64,000 bases of DNA from Lachnospiraceae bacterium (GTDB lineage: Bacteria; Bacillota; Clostridia; Lachnospirales; Lachnospiraceae). The notes under the pieces were generated by a model that was not told where the DNA came from, made no database searches, and saw nothing but the letters and a program-made list of their open reading frames with translations. Positions within the stretch are counted from its first letter, which is position 1. Each line of letters begins with the position of its first letter. Shown here piece by piece: positions 28,045-37,580 of the stretch. The stretch is taken from NCBI GenBank assembly GCA_022792335.1, contig JAAWAV010000007.1:40193-104192 (forward strand), given 5' to 3'. The translations under genes were made by a program, and so were the position numbers.

Positions 28045-28142
28045 AAAAAGCGAGCGGCTGCTCAAATTCAAAAAAGGATATTTTAGATGTGGAAAGTCTG
28101 ATGGGACAGAGATAGAAAGGCTTCGCGGAAAGGAAAGGGAAG

Positions 28143-29066
28143 ATGTCAGAGGGAACAGAGTTATTGCGGGAGCAGGGAGTGGACGGCGGCCTGATCGCCG
28201 AGGTGGAAGCATTCAGAAAACAGTATCCGGTGGAAGAGGGCGAGCGGGGACGGGTTTCGCCGCCTTTGATTCCTTTTTATGGAAAGGAAATTCTGGAACA
28301 GGCCATCACAGGGCTGTTACAGGGGGAGAATCTTCTTCTTTCCGGTTCCAAGGCTACAGGAAAAAACGTACTGGCGGAAAACCTGGCCTGGATTTTCGGA
28401 AGGCCGGCTTACAATATTTCTTTTCATGTCAATACGGACAGCAGTTCTCTCATTGGAACAGATACCTTCGTGGATAATGAGGTGCGACTCAGGCAGGGGC
28501 CTGTGTATCGATGTGCAAAATACGGCGGATTTGGCGTGTTAGACGAGATCAATATGGCGAAAAACGATGCAGTCTCCGTGCTTCATGCCACCTTGGATTT
28601 CCGACGGATCATTGAGGTGCCCGGTTATGGAAAACTGGATCTTCATCCGGCGACCCGCTTTATTGCCACGATGAACTATGGCTATGCAGGAACCAGGGAA
28701 TTAAATGAGGCACTGGTTTCCAGGTTTCTGGTTATCGATATGCCTCCGGTGGATGAAGAGACTCTGCTTAAGATTTTTCGGATGACTTTTCCGGACGGAA
28801 AAGAATCAGCCATGGAACAGTTTGCCGGATTGTTTCTGGATCTTCAGTTGAAGGCATTCAATGGGGAGATTACCACAAGGCCCCTGGATCTGCGGGGACT
28901 TCTGGCAGCCATAAAGACTATCCGCAGCGGTTTACGGCCTGCTCTGGCAGTGAAGATGGGAATTACCAACAAGACCTTTGATATATTTGAAAAGGAAATC
29001 ATAGGAGACGTGGTGATGACCAGGATCCCGGACGACTGGACGGCAGAGGAGGTATTCGGGAGCTGA
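28143..29066 (+). CDS. MoxR-family AAA+ ATPase
   Basis: GENLLLSGSKATGKNVLAENLAWIFGR, GGFGVLDEINMAKNDAVSVLHATLDFRR, RFIATMNYGYAGTRELNEALVSRF. Confidence 0.9.
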   Translation: MSEGTELLREQGVDGGLIAEVEAFRKQYPVEEGERGRVSPPLIPFYGKEILEQAITGLLQGENLLLSGSKATGKNVLAENLAWIFGRPAYNISFHVNTDSSSLIGTDTFVDNEVRLRQGPVYRCAKYGGFGVLDEINMAKNDAVSVLHATLDFRRIIEVPGYGKLDLHPATRFIATMNYGYAGTRELNEALVSRFLVIDMPPVDEETLLKIFRMTFPDGKESAMEQFAGLFLDLQLKAFNGEITTRPLDLRGLLAAIKTIRSGLRPALAVKMGITNKTFDIFEKEIIGDVVMTRIPDDWTAEEVFGS

Positions 29067-29083
29067 GAGCGGAATACCATCGG

Positions 29084-29230
29084 GTATAGTTGTGTGTCCA
29101 GAAAAGGCGGACAAGCGGAAGGGAACTTCCACCGAGTATAGTTGTATGCCCAGAAAGGGCGGACAAACGGAAGGAACCCTTTATCAGGTATATCTGTATG
29201 CCATGAAAAGACGGGCGGGATGAAGGAAAT
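29084..29230. repeat. three imperfect tandem repeats of 52 bp
   Basis: gtatagttgtgtgtccag (29084), gtatagttgtatgcccag (29136), gtatatctgtatgccatg (29188): 52-bp spacing; each copy continues with aaa(g)gcggacaa(g/a)cggaagg-like sequence. Confidence 0.8.
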
Positions 29231-29233
29231 GGG

Positions 29234-31018
29234 ATGGCGATGAAAGAATACATGGAAAATGAGAGGGAGATGGAGACTGCGAACCGGGTCCGAAATCTGA
29301 TGTGGACGGTGAGCGGAGATTATTCTCTGGACGTGGCGCTGGATGTGGACTCATTTCAGAAGTCTCGGTACATTTCTTTATATGATGCCGTGAAACAGGG
29401 GGCCTTTGCCAAATATTTTGACAAGGATGCCCTGGCGCTTTACGTAGTGAAGAAGGTGTTTTTAGGAGCCGACGAGAGGAATCTGATGAATCTGGCCCAG
29501 ATTTGTGTGGACGCGGCTTGCCACAGGCAGGCAGAAGCAGAACGAAGCGGAGTGGCCGCCCTTCGGAAACGGGCATTTTCAGACACCTTGGAGATCGAGT
29601 ATCGACGCCTGACAGAATCATTGACGGGAATGCTAAAGCTTACAGTGATGAAGCGGGCTCTGGAGCCGTCCTACCAGACTACAAAAAAGCTTTCAGAAGC
29701 GGCAGAAAAGGTGGAGAGTCTGGAAAATGCCGGAGAGACCATGGAGTTAATCCGTGTGGTAGACGGGCTTTACAACAGCCTTTTGGATCAGACCTTTGAG
29801 GCGAAACAGGGAAATCTGGAGGAAGTCCTTTCCGTTACGTTGGAAGAGCTGGCAGAATATGGATGGAAGGATTTTCTGAAGGAGGACGCTTCAGAGGAAA
29901 GCTTTGAGGAATATATGAGGCGAGTCTCCCGGAGCATGATGCGGACCAATTCTGAGGAAGAGGAAAAAGAAAAACGGGATTCAGAAGGGGCAAAGACCCA
30001 TGTGGTGCGGATTACGGAAGAAGATCTCAAAAAGGTGTATTCTTATGTGGAACTGAACTTCGGAAAATCCTATCTGGGGCGGCTGGAAGGGCGACGGCTG
30101 GATCATAAACTGTGCCGGGGAGCCCACGGAGATTGCAGCTTGTATTTTACAGAAGGAATCCTCAGGAACCCGGTGCGGAATAATTACCAGTATCAGTATG
30201 CGCTCAGACAGGCAGAACAGAACCGAAGAGGCTATGCCCAGAATCATAATCTGGCGAGAAAGAATATTTCCATTTTAACAGATGTGCTAAGACAGGCGCT
30301 TGTCCGCAGAAGCGAACGGGAGCAGGTACGGGATACTTACGGACAGGTGGTGCCAAATCTCCTTTGGAAAGTGGGCAGGACCAGAGATCGGCGACTGTTC
30401 ACAAGGAACCTGAACCGAAATGCCTCGGATTTTGTGGTGGATGTACTGATTGACGCCAGCGGATCCCAGAGAGTAAGGCAGCCGAAGGTGGCCCTGCAGG
30501 GATATATTATCAGCCGGGCCTTAAGCAATGCCGGGCTTTCCCATCGGGTTATGAGTTTTTGTAGTTTTTGGGACTATACCATTCTCCATCGATTTCGGGA
30601 TTATGACGAGGATCGGGCGGCAGATAAGAATATTATGGAATATACCACATCCTCCAACAACCGGGACGGCCTGGCAGTCCGGGCGGCTGTGGACGGGCTT
30701 CTTGCCAGGGAAGAGGAGAATAAGATTCTAATTGTGCTAAGCGACGGTCGTCCAAACGATATCATTGTAAACCGGCCCGGCAGCAAAAACCCCCATTCCT
30801 ACGGCGGGGAATATGCGGTTATGGATACGGCCAGGGAAGTCCGTTATGCCAGAAGCATGGGGATTTCTGTCCTTGGCGTATTTGCCGGAAGAGAGACAGA
30901 TCTGGCGGCAGAGAAGAAAATATTTGGAAAAGATTTTGCCTATATCCGGGACATTGCCAATTTTTCCAATGTGGTGGGAATGTATTTAAAAAGACAGATG
31001 GACAGGGAAGAACAATGA
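29234..31018 (+). CDS. VWA domain-containing protein (CobT/NorD-like)
   Basis: C-terminal VWA with MIDAS: FVVDVLIDASGSQ ... TSSNNRDGLAVRAAVDGLL ... ILIVLSDGRPND; downstream of MoxR ATPase. Confidence 0.87.
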   Translation: MAMKEYMENEREMETANRVRNLMWTVSGDYSLDVALDVDSFQKSRYISLYDAVKQGAFAKYFDKDALALYVVKKVFLGADERNLMNLAQICVDAACHRQAEAERSGVAALRKRAFSDTLEIEYRRLTESLTGMLKLTVMKRALEPSYQTTKKLSEAAEKVESLENAGETMELIRVVDGLYNSLLDQTFEAKQGNLEEVLSVTLEELAEYGWKDFLKEDASEESFEEYMRRVSRSMMRTNSEEEEKEKRDSEGAKTHVVRITEEDLKKVYSYVELNFGKSYLGRLEGRRLDHKLCRGAHGDCSLYFTEGILRNPVRNNYQYQYALRQAEQNRRGYAQNHNLARKNISILTDVLRQALVRRSEREQVRDTYGQVVPNLLWKVGRTRDRRLFTRNLNRNASDFVVDVLIDASGSQRVRQPKVALQGYIISRALSNAGLSHRVMSFCSFWDYTILHRFRDYDEDRAADKNIMEYTTSSNNRDGLAVRAAVDGLLAREEENKILIVLSDGRPNDIIVNRPGSKNPHSYGGEYAVMDTAREVRYARSMGISVLGVFAGRETDLAAEKKIFGKDFAYIRDIANFSNVVGMYLKRQMDREEQ

Positions 31019-31641
31019 ATCGAAATGACTATATTATCCGTCCGGAAAGAACGAGCGATTACCGCAAGGTAGAAAATCTGACGCGGGAAGCGTTCTGGAA
31101 TGTTTATCGGCCTGGCTGTACGGAACACTATATCCTTCATACGTATCGGGGAAGAGAGGATTTTGTCAAAGAGCTGGATCTTGTGATGGAAAAGGAAGGG
31201 GAAATCATGGGCCACATCATGTACGTTCGGGCGGAGATCCGGGCGGATGATGGCAGACGTATCCCGATTATGACCTTTGGACCAATCAGCATTGCACCGG
31301 AGTACAAAAGACAGGGTTATGGTAAGGCTCTCCTTGCATATTCCATGGAGAAGGCCGCCGCCCTGGGCGTTGGCGCGCTGTGTATAGAGGGGAATCTTGA
31401 TTTCTATGGAAGGTGCGGCTTTGTGGTTGCAAGCACCAGAGGAATCCATTATTATGCAGAACCGAGGACACAGGAAGTTCCCTATTTTCTGCTCAAAGAG
31501 TTACGTGAGGGCTTTTTGAACGGCGTGACAGGAATTTATCAAACCCCTGACGGTTATTTCATTGACGAACAGGCGGCTGAGAGGTTTGACAGCAGCTTTC
31601 CGCCAAAGAAAAAGCTGAAATTGCCGGGACAGCTTGTGTAA
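31015..31641 (+). CDS. GNAT-family N-acetyltransferase
   Basis: GPISIAPEYKRQGYGKALLAYSMEKAAALG; CIEGNLDFYGRCGFV; ATGA overlap with the VWA gene. Confidence 0.9.
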   Translation: MNRNDYIIRPERTSDYRKVENLTREAFWNVYRPGCTEHYILHTYRGREDFVKELDLVMEKEGEIMGHIMYVRAEIRADDGRRIPIMTFGPISIAPEYKRQGYGKALLAYSMEKAAALGVGALCIEGNLDFYGRCGFVVASTRGIHYYAEPRTQEVPYFLLKELREGFLNGVTGIYQTPDGYFIDEQAAERFDSSFPPKKKLKLPGQLV

Positions 31642-31766
31642 ATCAGCCGTACCACAAAGACAAGCGGAGCGAGCGAAGGAGCCGCGGGAATCAACGATAA
31701 AAGAAGCTACGCGTTTCATAGGTTGTCGCCCCGGCCCTGTTTGTTTAGCTGCCAGGTAATCAAGGC

Positions 31767-31802
31767 GGGAAAGTTCGAAAACGCTTTCCCGCCTGTTTTG
31801 AT
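31767..31802 (+). terminator. Rho-independent terminator
   Basis: ggcgggaaag/ctttcccgcc followed by tgtttt. Confidence 0.7.
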
Positions 31803-31871
31803 GTTGAGAAAGAAAGCATTCCTGTAACCATAGCGGATTGAATTTTAAGACACGAAAGGATGGAGAGAAAT

Positions 31872-32360
31872 ATGAATCAGAAAGAAACATTAGAATTTCG
31901 CTTCGCAAAAGAAGAAGATACAGCTTTGGTGATGCAGTTTATTCAGGAACTGGCAGAATACGAAAAACTGTCGGATCAGGTGACAGTCACAGAGGAATCC
32001 CTTCGAAAGGAGCTATTTGAAAAAAAGGCGGCGGAGGTTTTGTTTGCTGTGGAGGATGGAAAAGAGATTGGTTTTGCCCTGTTTTTCCATAATTTTTCTA
32101 CTTTTTTGGGGAAGAGCGGGCTGTATCTGGAGGATCTGTTTATCCGCCCGGAGAATCGGGGAAAGGGAATCGGCACTGAAATTTTTAAAAGGCTGGCGAA
32201 AATTGCAAAGGAACGGGGATATGGCCGGATGGAGTGGAGCTGTCTTAACTGGAACAAACCCAGCATTCAGTTCTATGGTTCCATGGGAGCGAAAGCCATG
32301 GATGAATGGACGGTGCACCGACTGACGGAGGATGGGATCGCGAAGTTGGCCGAAGCATAG
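31872..32360 (+). CDS. GNAT-family N-acetyltransferase
   Basis: LEFRFAKEEDTALVMQFIQELAEYEKL, LYLEDLFIRPENRGKGIGTEIFKRLAKIA, WNKPSIQFYGSMGAK. Start 31860 also possible. Confidence 0.92.
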   Translation: MNQKETLEFRFAKEEDTALVMQFIQELAEYEKLSDQVTVTEESLRKELFEKKAAEVLFAVEDGKEIGFALFFHNFSTFLGKSGLYLEDLFIRPENRGKGIGTEIFKRLAKIAKERGYGRMEWSCLNWNKPSIQFYGSMGAKAMDEWTVHRLTEDGIAKLAEA

Positions 32361-32365
32361 AGTGT

Positions 32366-32580
32366 AAACGGAAGCCGCCAGGGAAGGCGCAATGCCCCTC
32401 GGCCCTCCGGCGGACACGGCGATTTTTTGGTTTTTCTACGCCGCCTTTTATCGGCTGTTTTGCTTCCACAAAATCTGGTCAGTCAAAACAGCCGAAGCTA
32501 TGCTCGAAAAACCTTCAAAATCTGCCTATCGTCCGCCGGAGGGCCGAGGGGCATTGCGCCTTTCCTGGCTGTTTCCGTTT
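32366..32580. repeat. long inverted-repeat element (~215 bp) with nested stems
   Basis: 49-bp arms 32366-32414 and 32532-32580 are inverted copies with 3 mismatches by eye; nested stems gattttttggtttttc/gaaaaaccttcaaaatc and tcggctgttttg/caaaacagccga. Confidence 0.9.
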
Positions 32581-32654
32581 TGAGAATAAATTTTCCACAT
32601 CTGACGCATACTGGGAGGGAATCCAATTATTTTAGATCCCAGGAGGTTTGCGAG

Positions 32655-33263
32655 ATGAATTTAAGGGAAAGTGAGACGAGGAAAAATCTGCTTCGGGCGT
32701 TTGCAGGGGAGAGCCAGGCCAGGAACCGCTATACCATGGCGGCGGGGAAGGCGGCGGAGCTCAAGCTGCAGGCGATTCAGCAGATTTTTTTGTTTACGGC
32801 AGATCAGGAGAAGGAGCACGCAGAAATCTTTTATAAACATTTAAAAGAGCTAAACGGGGAGAATCTGGAGATTGACGGTACGTATCCCATCGAGGTGTAC
32901 GATGATGCCAGAACACTTCTTGAAGCGGCCAGACACAACGAATATGAAGAGTATGAACATGTGTATCCGGCTTTTGCGAAAACGGCTCAGGAGGAAGGCT
33001 TCCTGGCAGTGGCGGCCAGCTTCCGCCAGATTGCAGAGATTGAGAAGATTCATGGGGACCGTTTCGGACAGATTGCAACGTTGATGGAGCGGAACGAACT
33101 GTTTCAGACGGACACAGAGGAGATCTACATGTGCTTAAACTGCGGGCACATTTATACTGGGAAAAAGGTGCCGGAAACTTGTCCTGTGTGTAAACATGAC
33201 AGAGGATACTATATTCGTATCGATATGGCTCCCTTTACGAGAGGGGCGTCCATTTCTAAATAA
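32655..33263 (+). CDS. rubrerythrin
   Basis: LLRAFAGESQARNRYTMAAGKA, EKEHAEIFYKHL, C-terminal rubredoxin domain MCLNCGHIYTGKKVPETCPVCKHDRGYY. ATG 32655 after AGGAGG. Confidence 0.95.
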   Translation: MNLRESETRKNLLRAFAGESQARNRYTMAAGKAAELKLQAIQQIFLFTADQEKEHAEIFYKHLKELNGENLEIDGTYPIEVYDDARTLLEAARHNEYEEYEHVYPAFAKTAQEEGFLAVAASFRQIAEIEKIHGDRFGQIATLMERNELFQTDTEEIYMCLNCGHIYTGKKVPETCPVCKHDRGYYIRIDMAPFTRGASISK

Positions 33264-33604
33264 GCGTGACGGGGTTTGCCGGAGACGAAACTGCCTGAAG
33301 AAAGCGTCAGCAAGGAATCGAAACGCGCGCGAGTGTTTGCAGAAAAGGAAAGACCAGTGAAAAAGCCGGCCGTAAAGGGACGAAGATGGTAAGAAGGGTT
33401 TGGAGAAAAACCGACGTGTCTGCGCCCTTTTGCGGCGGGACTTTTTTACGTTAGCATTCTCAGGCAGCATCCGCGTATCACTTTTATCCACGATTTTTGT
33501 TCACCACATTTTTGTTTGCTTTTTGCCCTCCGGTATTTTATAATAGGACAGAGGAATACCGAAAAGCAAAAAGCGAGTGAATCTGCGAGGGAGAAAAGAG
33601 GACT

Positions 33605-35545
33605 ATGGAACAGGGATTTATCAGAGTCGGAGCCGCCACGCCGTCTGTGAACGTGGCGGATCCGACCCATAACAGGAACCGGATCGAAGAGCTTTGCAGA
33701 GAGGCAGCCGCCAGACAGGTCAAGGTACTGGTGTTTCCGGAACTTTGTCTCACCGGCTATACCTGCGGAGATCTGTTCCTGCAGGATACGCTGCTTGAGG
33801 GGGCGAGGCGCGAGCTTTCGGTGCTTGCGGATCATACGAAAGATTTTGATCTGCTGATTTTTGTGGGGCTCCCCTGGATGCGGGGGGGAAAACTTTATAA
33901 TGTTATGGCGGCAGTCAAAGACGGTCAGATTCTGGGGCTTGTTCCCAAAACTGCGATTCCAGGCTATTCAGAATTTTATGAGACCAGACATTTTGTAAGT
34001 GGAAACAGGGCCCCTGTGATGGAGAAGGTGGAGCTTTCAGGGGGAATGACCGATTTTGTCCCCATGGGGACGAACCTTCTGTTTTCCTGTATGAATCTGG
34101 AGGGGCTGGTGATCGGGGCGGAAATCTGCGAGGACGTATGGGTGCCCAATCCGCCGGGAAACCTTCACGCACTGGCGGGAGCTACAGTTATCGTCAATTC
34201 TTCTGCCAGCGACGAGACTACGGGAAAGGACATTTACCGGAAAGAACTGATTGGGAGTCAGTCGGCCAGGCTGGTATGCGGCTATGTCTATGCAGATGCA
34301 GGCGAAGGAGAGTCCTCTACCGATCTGGTGTTTGCAGGCCACAATCTAATTTACGAAAATGGGACGCTTTTAAAGGAGGCGAAACGATTTTCTGGCGGGC
34401 TGCTTTGCGCGGATCTGGATCTGGAACGGCTTCGGAATGAAAGAAGGCGTCTGACGACTTTTGGTCCGATTGACGACACTGATTATATGAAAGTGTCTTT
34501 TACCTTGGACAAAACTCCCCTTACCCTGGAACGGTTTGTGGACGCCGCTCCCTTTGTGCCCGGAAACAAGGTCGAGCGAGACAGGCGGTGTGAGGAGATT
34601 CTTTCCATTCAGGCGATGGGCCTTAAAAAACGACTGGCCCATACCGGCTGTAAAAACGCAGTGGTGGGAATTTCCGGAGGACTGGATTCCACACTGGCGC
34701 TTTTGGTGACGGCCAGGGCCTTTGACCTTTTAGAGCTTGGACGGGAATGCATTACGGCAGTGACTATGCCCTGTTTTGGAACCACGGACAGGACTTATAC
34801 CAACGCCTGCTCTCTGACAAAGATTCTGGGAGCCAGACTTCAGGAGGTGGATATCCGGGAAGCGGTGACGCTGCATTTTAAGGATATCGGTCATGATCCG
34901 AAAGACCATTCTGTGACCTATGAAAACAGCCAGGCCAGAGAACGGACCCAGGTACTGATGGACATTGCCAATGAAAGCGGCGGTCTGGTGATTGGGACCG
35001 GAGATATGTCGGAACTGGCTCTTGGCTGGGCTACTTACAATGGGGATCATATGTCCATGTACGGGGTCAATGCGTCCGTACCGAAAACTCTGGTGCGTCA
35101 TTTAGTCCGCTACTATGCAGAAACCTGCGGAGACGGGGAACTTGCCAGGATTCTTTTTGACATTCTGGATACGCCGGTGAGTCCGGAACTGTTACCGCCG
35201 AAGGAAGGAGAGATCTCTCAGAAAACGGAGGATATTGTAGGACCTTATGAGCTTCATGACTTCTTTTTATACTATATTCTGCGGTTCGGCTATCGTCCGG
35301 CGAAGATTTACCGGCTGGCGAAAAAAGCTTTCGACGGAATGTATGATAAGGAAACGATTTTAAAATGGCTGGAGACCTTTTACCGAAGGTTCTTTTCTCA
35401 GCAGTTTAAGCGGTCCTGTTTGCCGGACGGGCCTAAGGTGGGAAGCGTGGCTGTCTCGCCCAGGGGGGATCTGCGGATGCCCAGTGACGCCTGTGGAAGG
35501 CTGTGGCTGGAGGAAGTACGGAATCTGGCGGCCGGGAAGGGATAA
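33605..35545 (+). CDS. nadE: glutamine-dependent NAD+ synthase
   Basis: N-terminal nitrilase domain (VFPELCLTGYTCGDLF, GAEICEDVWVPNPPG) and NAD synthase domain (VVGISGGLDSTLALLV, GTGDMSELALGWATYNGDHMSMYGVNASVPKTL). Confidence 0.96.
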   Translation: MEQGFIRVGAATPSVNVADPTHNRNRIEELCREAAARQVKVLVFPELCLTGYTCGDLFLQDTLLEGARRELSVLADHTKDFDLLIFVGLPWMRGGKLYNVMAAVKDGQILGLVPKTAIPGYSEFYETRHFVSGNRAPVMEKVELSGGMTDFVPMGTNLLFSCMNLEGLVIGAEICEDVWVPNPPGNLHALAGATVIVNSSASDETTGKDIYRKELIGSQSARLVCGYVYADAGEGESSTDLVFAGHNLIYENGTLLKEAKRFSGGLLCADLDLERLRNERRRLTTFGPIDDTDYMKVSFTLDKTPLTLERFVDAAPFVPGNKVERDRRCEEILSIQAMGLKKRLAHTGCKNAVVGISGGLDSTLALLVTARAFDLLELGRECITAVTMPCFGTTDRTYTNACSLTKILGARLQEVDIREAVTLHFKDIGHDPKDHSVTYENSQARERTQVLMDIANESGGLVIGTGDMSELALGWATYNGDHMSMYGVNASVPKTLVRHLVRYYAETCGDGELARILFDILDTPVSPELLPPKEGEISQKTEDIVGPYELHDFFLYYILRFGYRPAKIYRLAKKAFDGMYDKETILKWLETFYRRFFSQQFKRSCLPDGPKVGSVAVSPRGDLRMPSDACGRLWLEEVRNLAAGKG

Positions 35546-35568
35546 GGGCGGCCGGAGAAGGAGCGAGC

Positions 35569-35751
35569 ATGAAGCAAACAGGAAACTGCGACTGTTGCGT
35601 CAATTACGTATATGATGAAGATTATGAATACTATGTCTGCGAGGCGGATCTGGATGAGGACGATCTGGGACGCTTTCTTTCCGGCAGTTTTCAGAACTGC
35701 CCGTATTTCAGACTGGATGACGAGTACGGGATTGTGAAAAAACAGATGTAA
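35569..35751 (+). CDS. small Cys-containing protein (DUF6472-like)
   Basis: 60 aa MKQTGNCDCCVNYVYDEDYEYYVCEADLDEDDLGRFLSGSFQNCPYFRLDDEYGIVKKQM. Confidence 0.75.
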   Translation: MKQTGNCDCCVNYVYDEDYEYYVCEADLDEDDLGRFLSGSFQNCPYFRLDDEYGIVKKQM

Positions 35752-35852
35752 AAGAGACGGATAGAGGAGACTGGCAGGGAAAACGGAAAAAAGCAGACAG
35801 AGATAAGATTTAAGGCATGGGCCGCAAAGAGATACATAAGGAGGAAAAGAGA

Positions 35853-36485
35853 TTGGGAGAGAAGATATTTGTGATGAAGCATCCGTTAATTCAGCATAAA
35901 ATTTCTATGTTGCGGGATGAGCGGACAGGGACCAATGAATTTCGCAAATTAGTGGAAGAAATTGCAGTTCTGATGGGGTATGAAGCCTTCCGAGATCTTC
36001 CGCTGGAAGAGGTGGAAGTGAAAACGCCCATCGAAATCTGCAAGACGCCGATGATTTCCGGAAAGAAACTGGCGGTGGTGCCGATTCTTCGGGCAGGTCT
36101 TGGAATGGTAAACGGAATTATGACGCTGGTGCCTTCCGCCAAAGTGGGCCATATCGGTTTGTACCGGGATCCGGAAACCCATGAGCCGACAGAGTATTAC
36201 TGCAAGCTGCCGGAAGAGATCGGACAGCGGCTGATCACCGTGGTGGATCCCATGCTGGCGACAGGTGGTTCTGCCGTATCTGCCATTGATTATATTAAGG
36301 AACGGGGCGGAAAACAGATTAAGTTCCTCTGTATCATTGCAGCTCCTGAAGGAGTTCGGCGGCTGAGGGAGGCGCACCCGGATGTGGAAATCTACTGTGG
36401 CCATGTGGATCGGGAACTCAATGAGCATGCCTATATCTGTCCCGGTCTGGGAGATGCGGGCGACCGGATTTTCGGTACTAAATAA
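35853..36485 (+). CDS. upp: uracil phosphoribosyltransferase
   Basis: [76 protein letters not shown] 35853 after GGAGG preferred; ATG 35874 is the alternative. Confidence 0.95.
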   Translation: MGEKIFVMKHPLIQHKISMLRDERTGTNEFRKLVEEIAVLMGYEAFRDLPLEEVEVKTPIEICKTPMISGKKLAVVPILRAGLGMVNGIMTLVPSAKVGHIGLYRDPETHEPTEYYCKLPEEIGQRLITVVDPMLATGGSAVSAIDYIKERGGKQIKFLCIIAAPEGVRRLREAHPDVEIYCGHVDRELNEHAYICPGLGDAGDRIFGTK

Positions 36486-36575
36486 AAGGGCGTTTTGTCT
36501 GTGGGTTGCCTGCGAAGAATCCAAAGATTCGGCAGGATGGAAAAGAAAAGGGAACAGCGAGAGAGGGAAAGCAGG

Positions 36576-37448
36576 ATGTTCGGAGAATGCCACGGTCATA
36601 TGTTCATGAACGGGGTCAATTATAAAAAGGCAGTAGCCTATCACAAAAACGGAGTGGATAAAGACCTTGTGCGGAACTGCCTGAGGGCTTATCAGGAGGC
36701 CGGAATTACCTTTTTTCGGGAAGGAGGAGATTATCTGGGAGTCTCCTCTTTTGCGGCTGAGATTGCCGGGGATTACGGGATCGACTATCGCTCTCCAGTG
36801 TTTGCGATTCATAAAAAAGGCCATTATGGCGGAATTGTGGGGCTTTCCTATGAAAATTTGGCAGAATTTGTTGCTCTGGTGGAGGATGCCGCGAAAAAAG
36901 GCGCGGATTTTATCAAGATTATGTTTTCCGGAATCCTGGACTTTGATGAATACGGCTCCATTACCGGAACAAGTCTGGCCCTTTCGGAAATGAAAGAGCT
37001 GGTACATATCTGCCATGAAGAAGGATTTGCAGTCATGGTCCATGTGAACGGCAGAGAAGCCGTACATGAAGCGATTGTCAGCGGCGTAGACAGCATTGAA
37101 CATGGTTTTTATATGACGGAGGAGGAGCTTTTCCTTCTGGCAGAGACAGGAACCATCTGGACTCCTACAGTTTCTCCAGTGGGAAATCTGGCCGGACGGG
37201 GACTGTTTCAGGAAGAGGCAGTAGAAGCCATTACAAAAAGCCAGTTGGAAAATGTGAAAAAGGCTTTTGCTCTGGGCGTTCATGTGGCTCTCGGAAGCGA
37301 TGCCGGAGCTGTCACAGTGCCCCATGTCGGGGGACTTTATGACGAATACTCCTGGCTTTTGCAGGCGTCAGACAAAGACAGGAAACGGCTGGATATGGTT
37401 TTGGGAAAGACGGAACAGATGTTAAAAGAAAAATTCCGGAGACGCTGA
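36576..37448 (+). CDS. amidohydrolase-family protein
   Basis: MFGECHGHMFMNG; FIKIMFSG; VMVHVNGREAVHEAIVSGVDSIEHGFYMT; LGSDAGAVTVPHVGG. Confidence 0.85.
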   Translation: MFGECHGHMFMNGVNYKKAVAYHKNGVDKDLVRNCLRAYQEAGITFFREGGDYLGVSSFAAEIAGDYGIDYRSPVFAIHKKGHYGGIVGLSYENLAEFVALVEDAAKKGADFIKIMFSGILDFDEYGSITGTSLALSEMKELVHICHEEGFAVMVHVNGREAVHEAIVSGVDSIEHGFYMTEEELFLLAETGTIWTPTVSPVGNLAGRGLFQEEAVEAITKSQLENVKKAFALGVHVALGSDAGAVTVPHVGGLYDEYSWLLQASDKDRKRLDMVLGKTEQMLKEKFRRR

Positions 37449-37472
37449 ACAGAAACGTCTCCGGAATTTTTT
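37431..37472 (+). terminator. Rho-independent terminator
   Basis: aaattccggagacg/cgtctccggaattt plus T-run. Confidence 0.85.
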
Positions 37473-37513
37473 AGAAACAATCAATAAATACCGTCGGCTG
37501 ACAAGAATACGCA

Positions 37514-37549
37514 CGCTCCCGGTGTCGGCGGCCGCCGACACCGGGAGCG
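37514..37549. repeat. 36-bp perfect GC-rich palindrome
   Basis: cgctcccggtgtcggcgg|ccgccgacaccgggagcg, no loop, in the gap between convergent genes. Confidence 0.95.
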
Positions 37550-37580
37550 GATGATTCTACAATAAGTTTATGAGACCAGA

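Noticed and set aside
27190-28212. 340-aa ORF on the - strand
   Set aside because: Fully antisense to larB and flanking coding DNA; low-complexity Arg/Ser/Pro/His composition typical of a shadow ORF.
32306-32635. 109-aa ORF across the inverted repeat, with RRxAEGHCAFPG appearing twice
   Set aside because: The repeated peptide comes from the DNA symmetry of the 32366-32580 element; no evidence that it is translated.
35949-37325. 458-aa ORF on the - strand
   Set aside because: Antisense to upp and the amidohydrolase gene, both with clear family motifs; no recognisable protein features.
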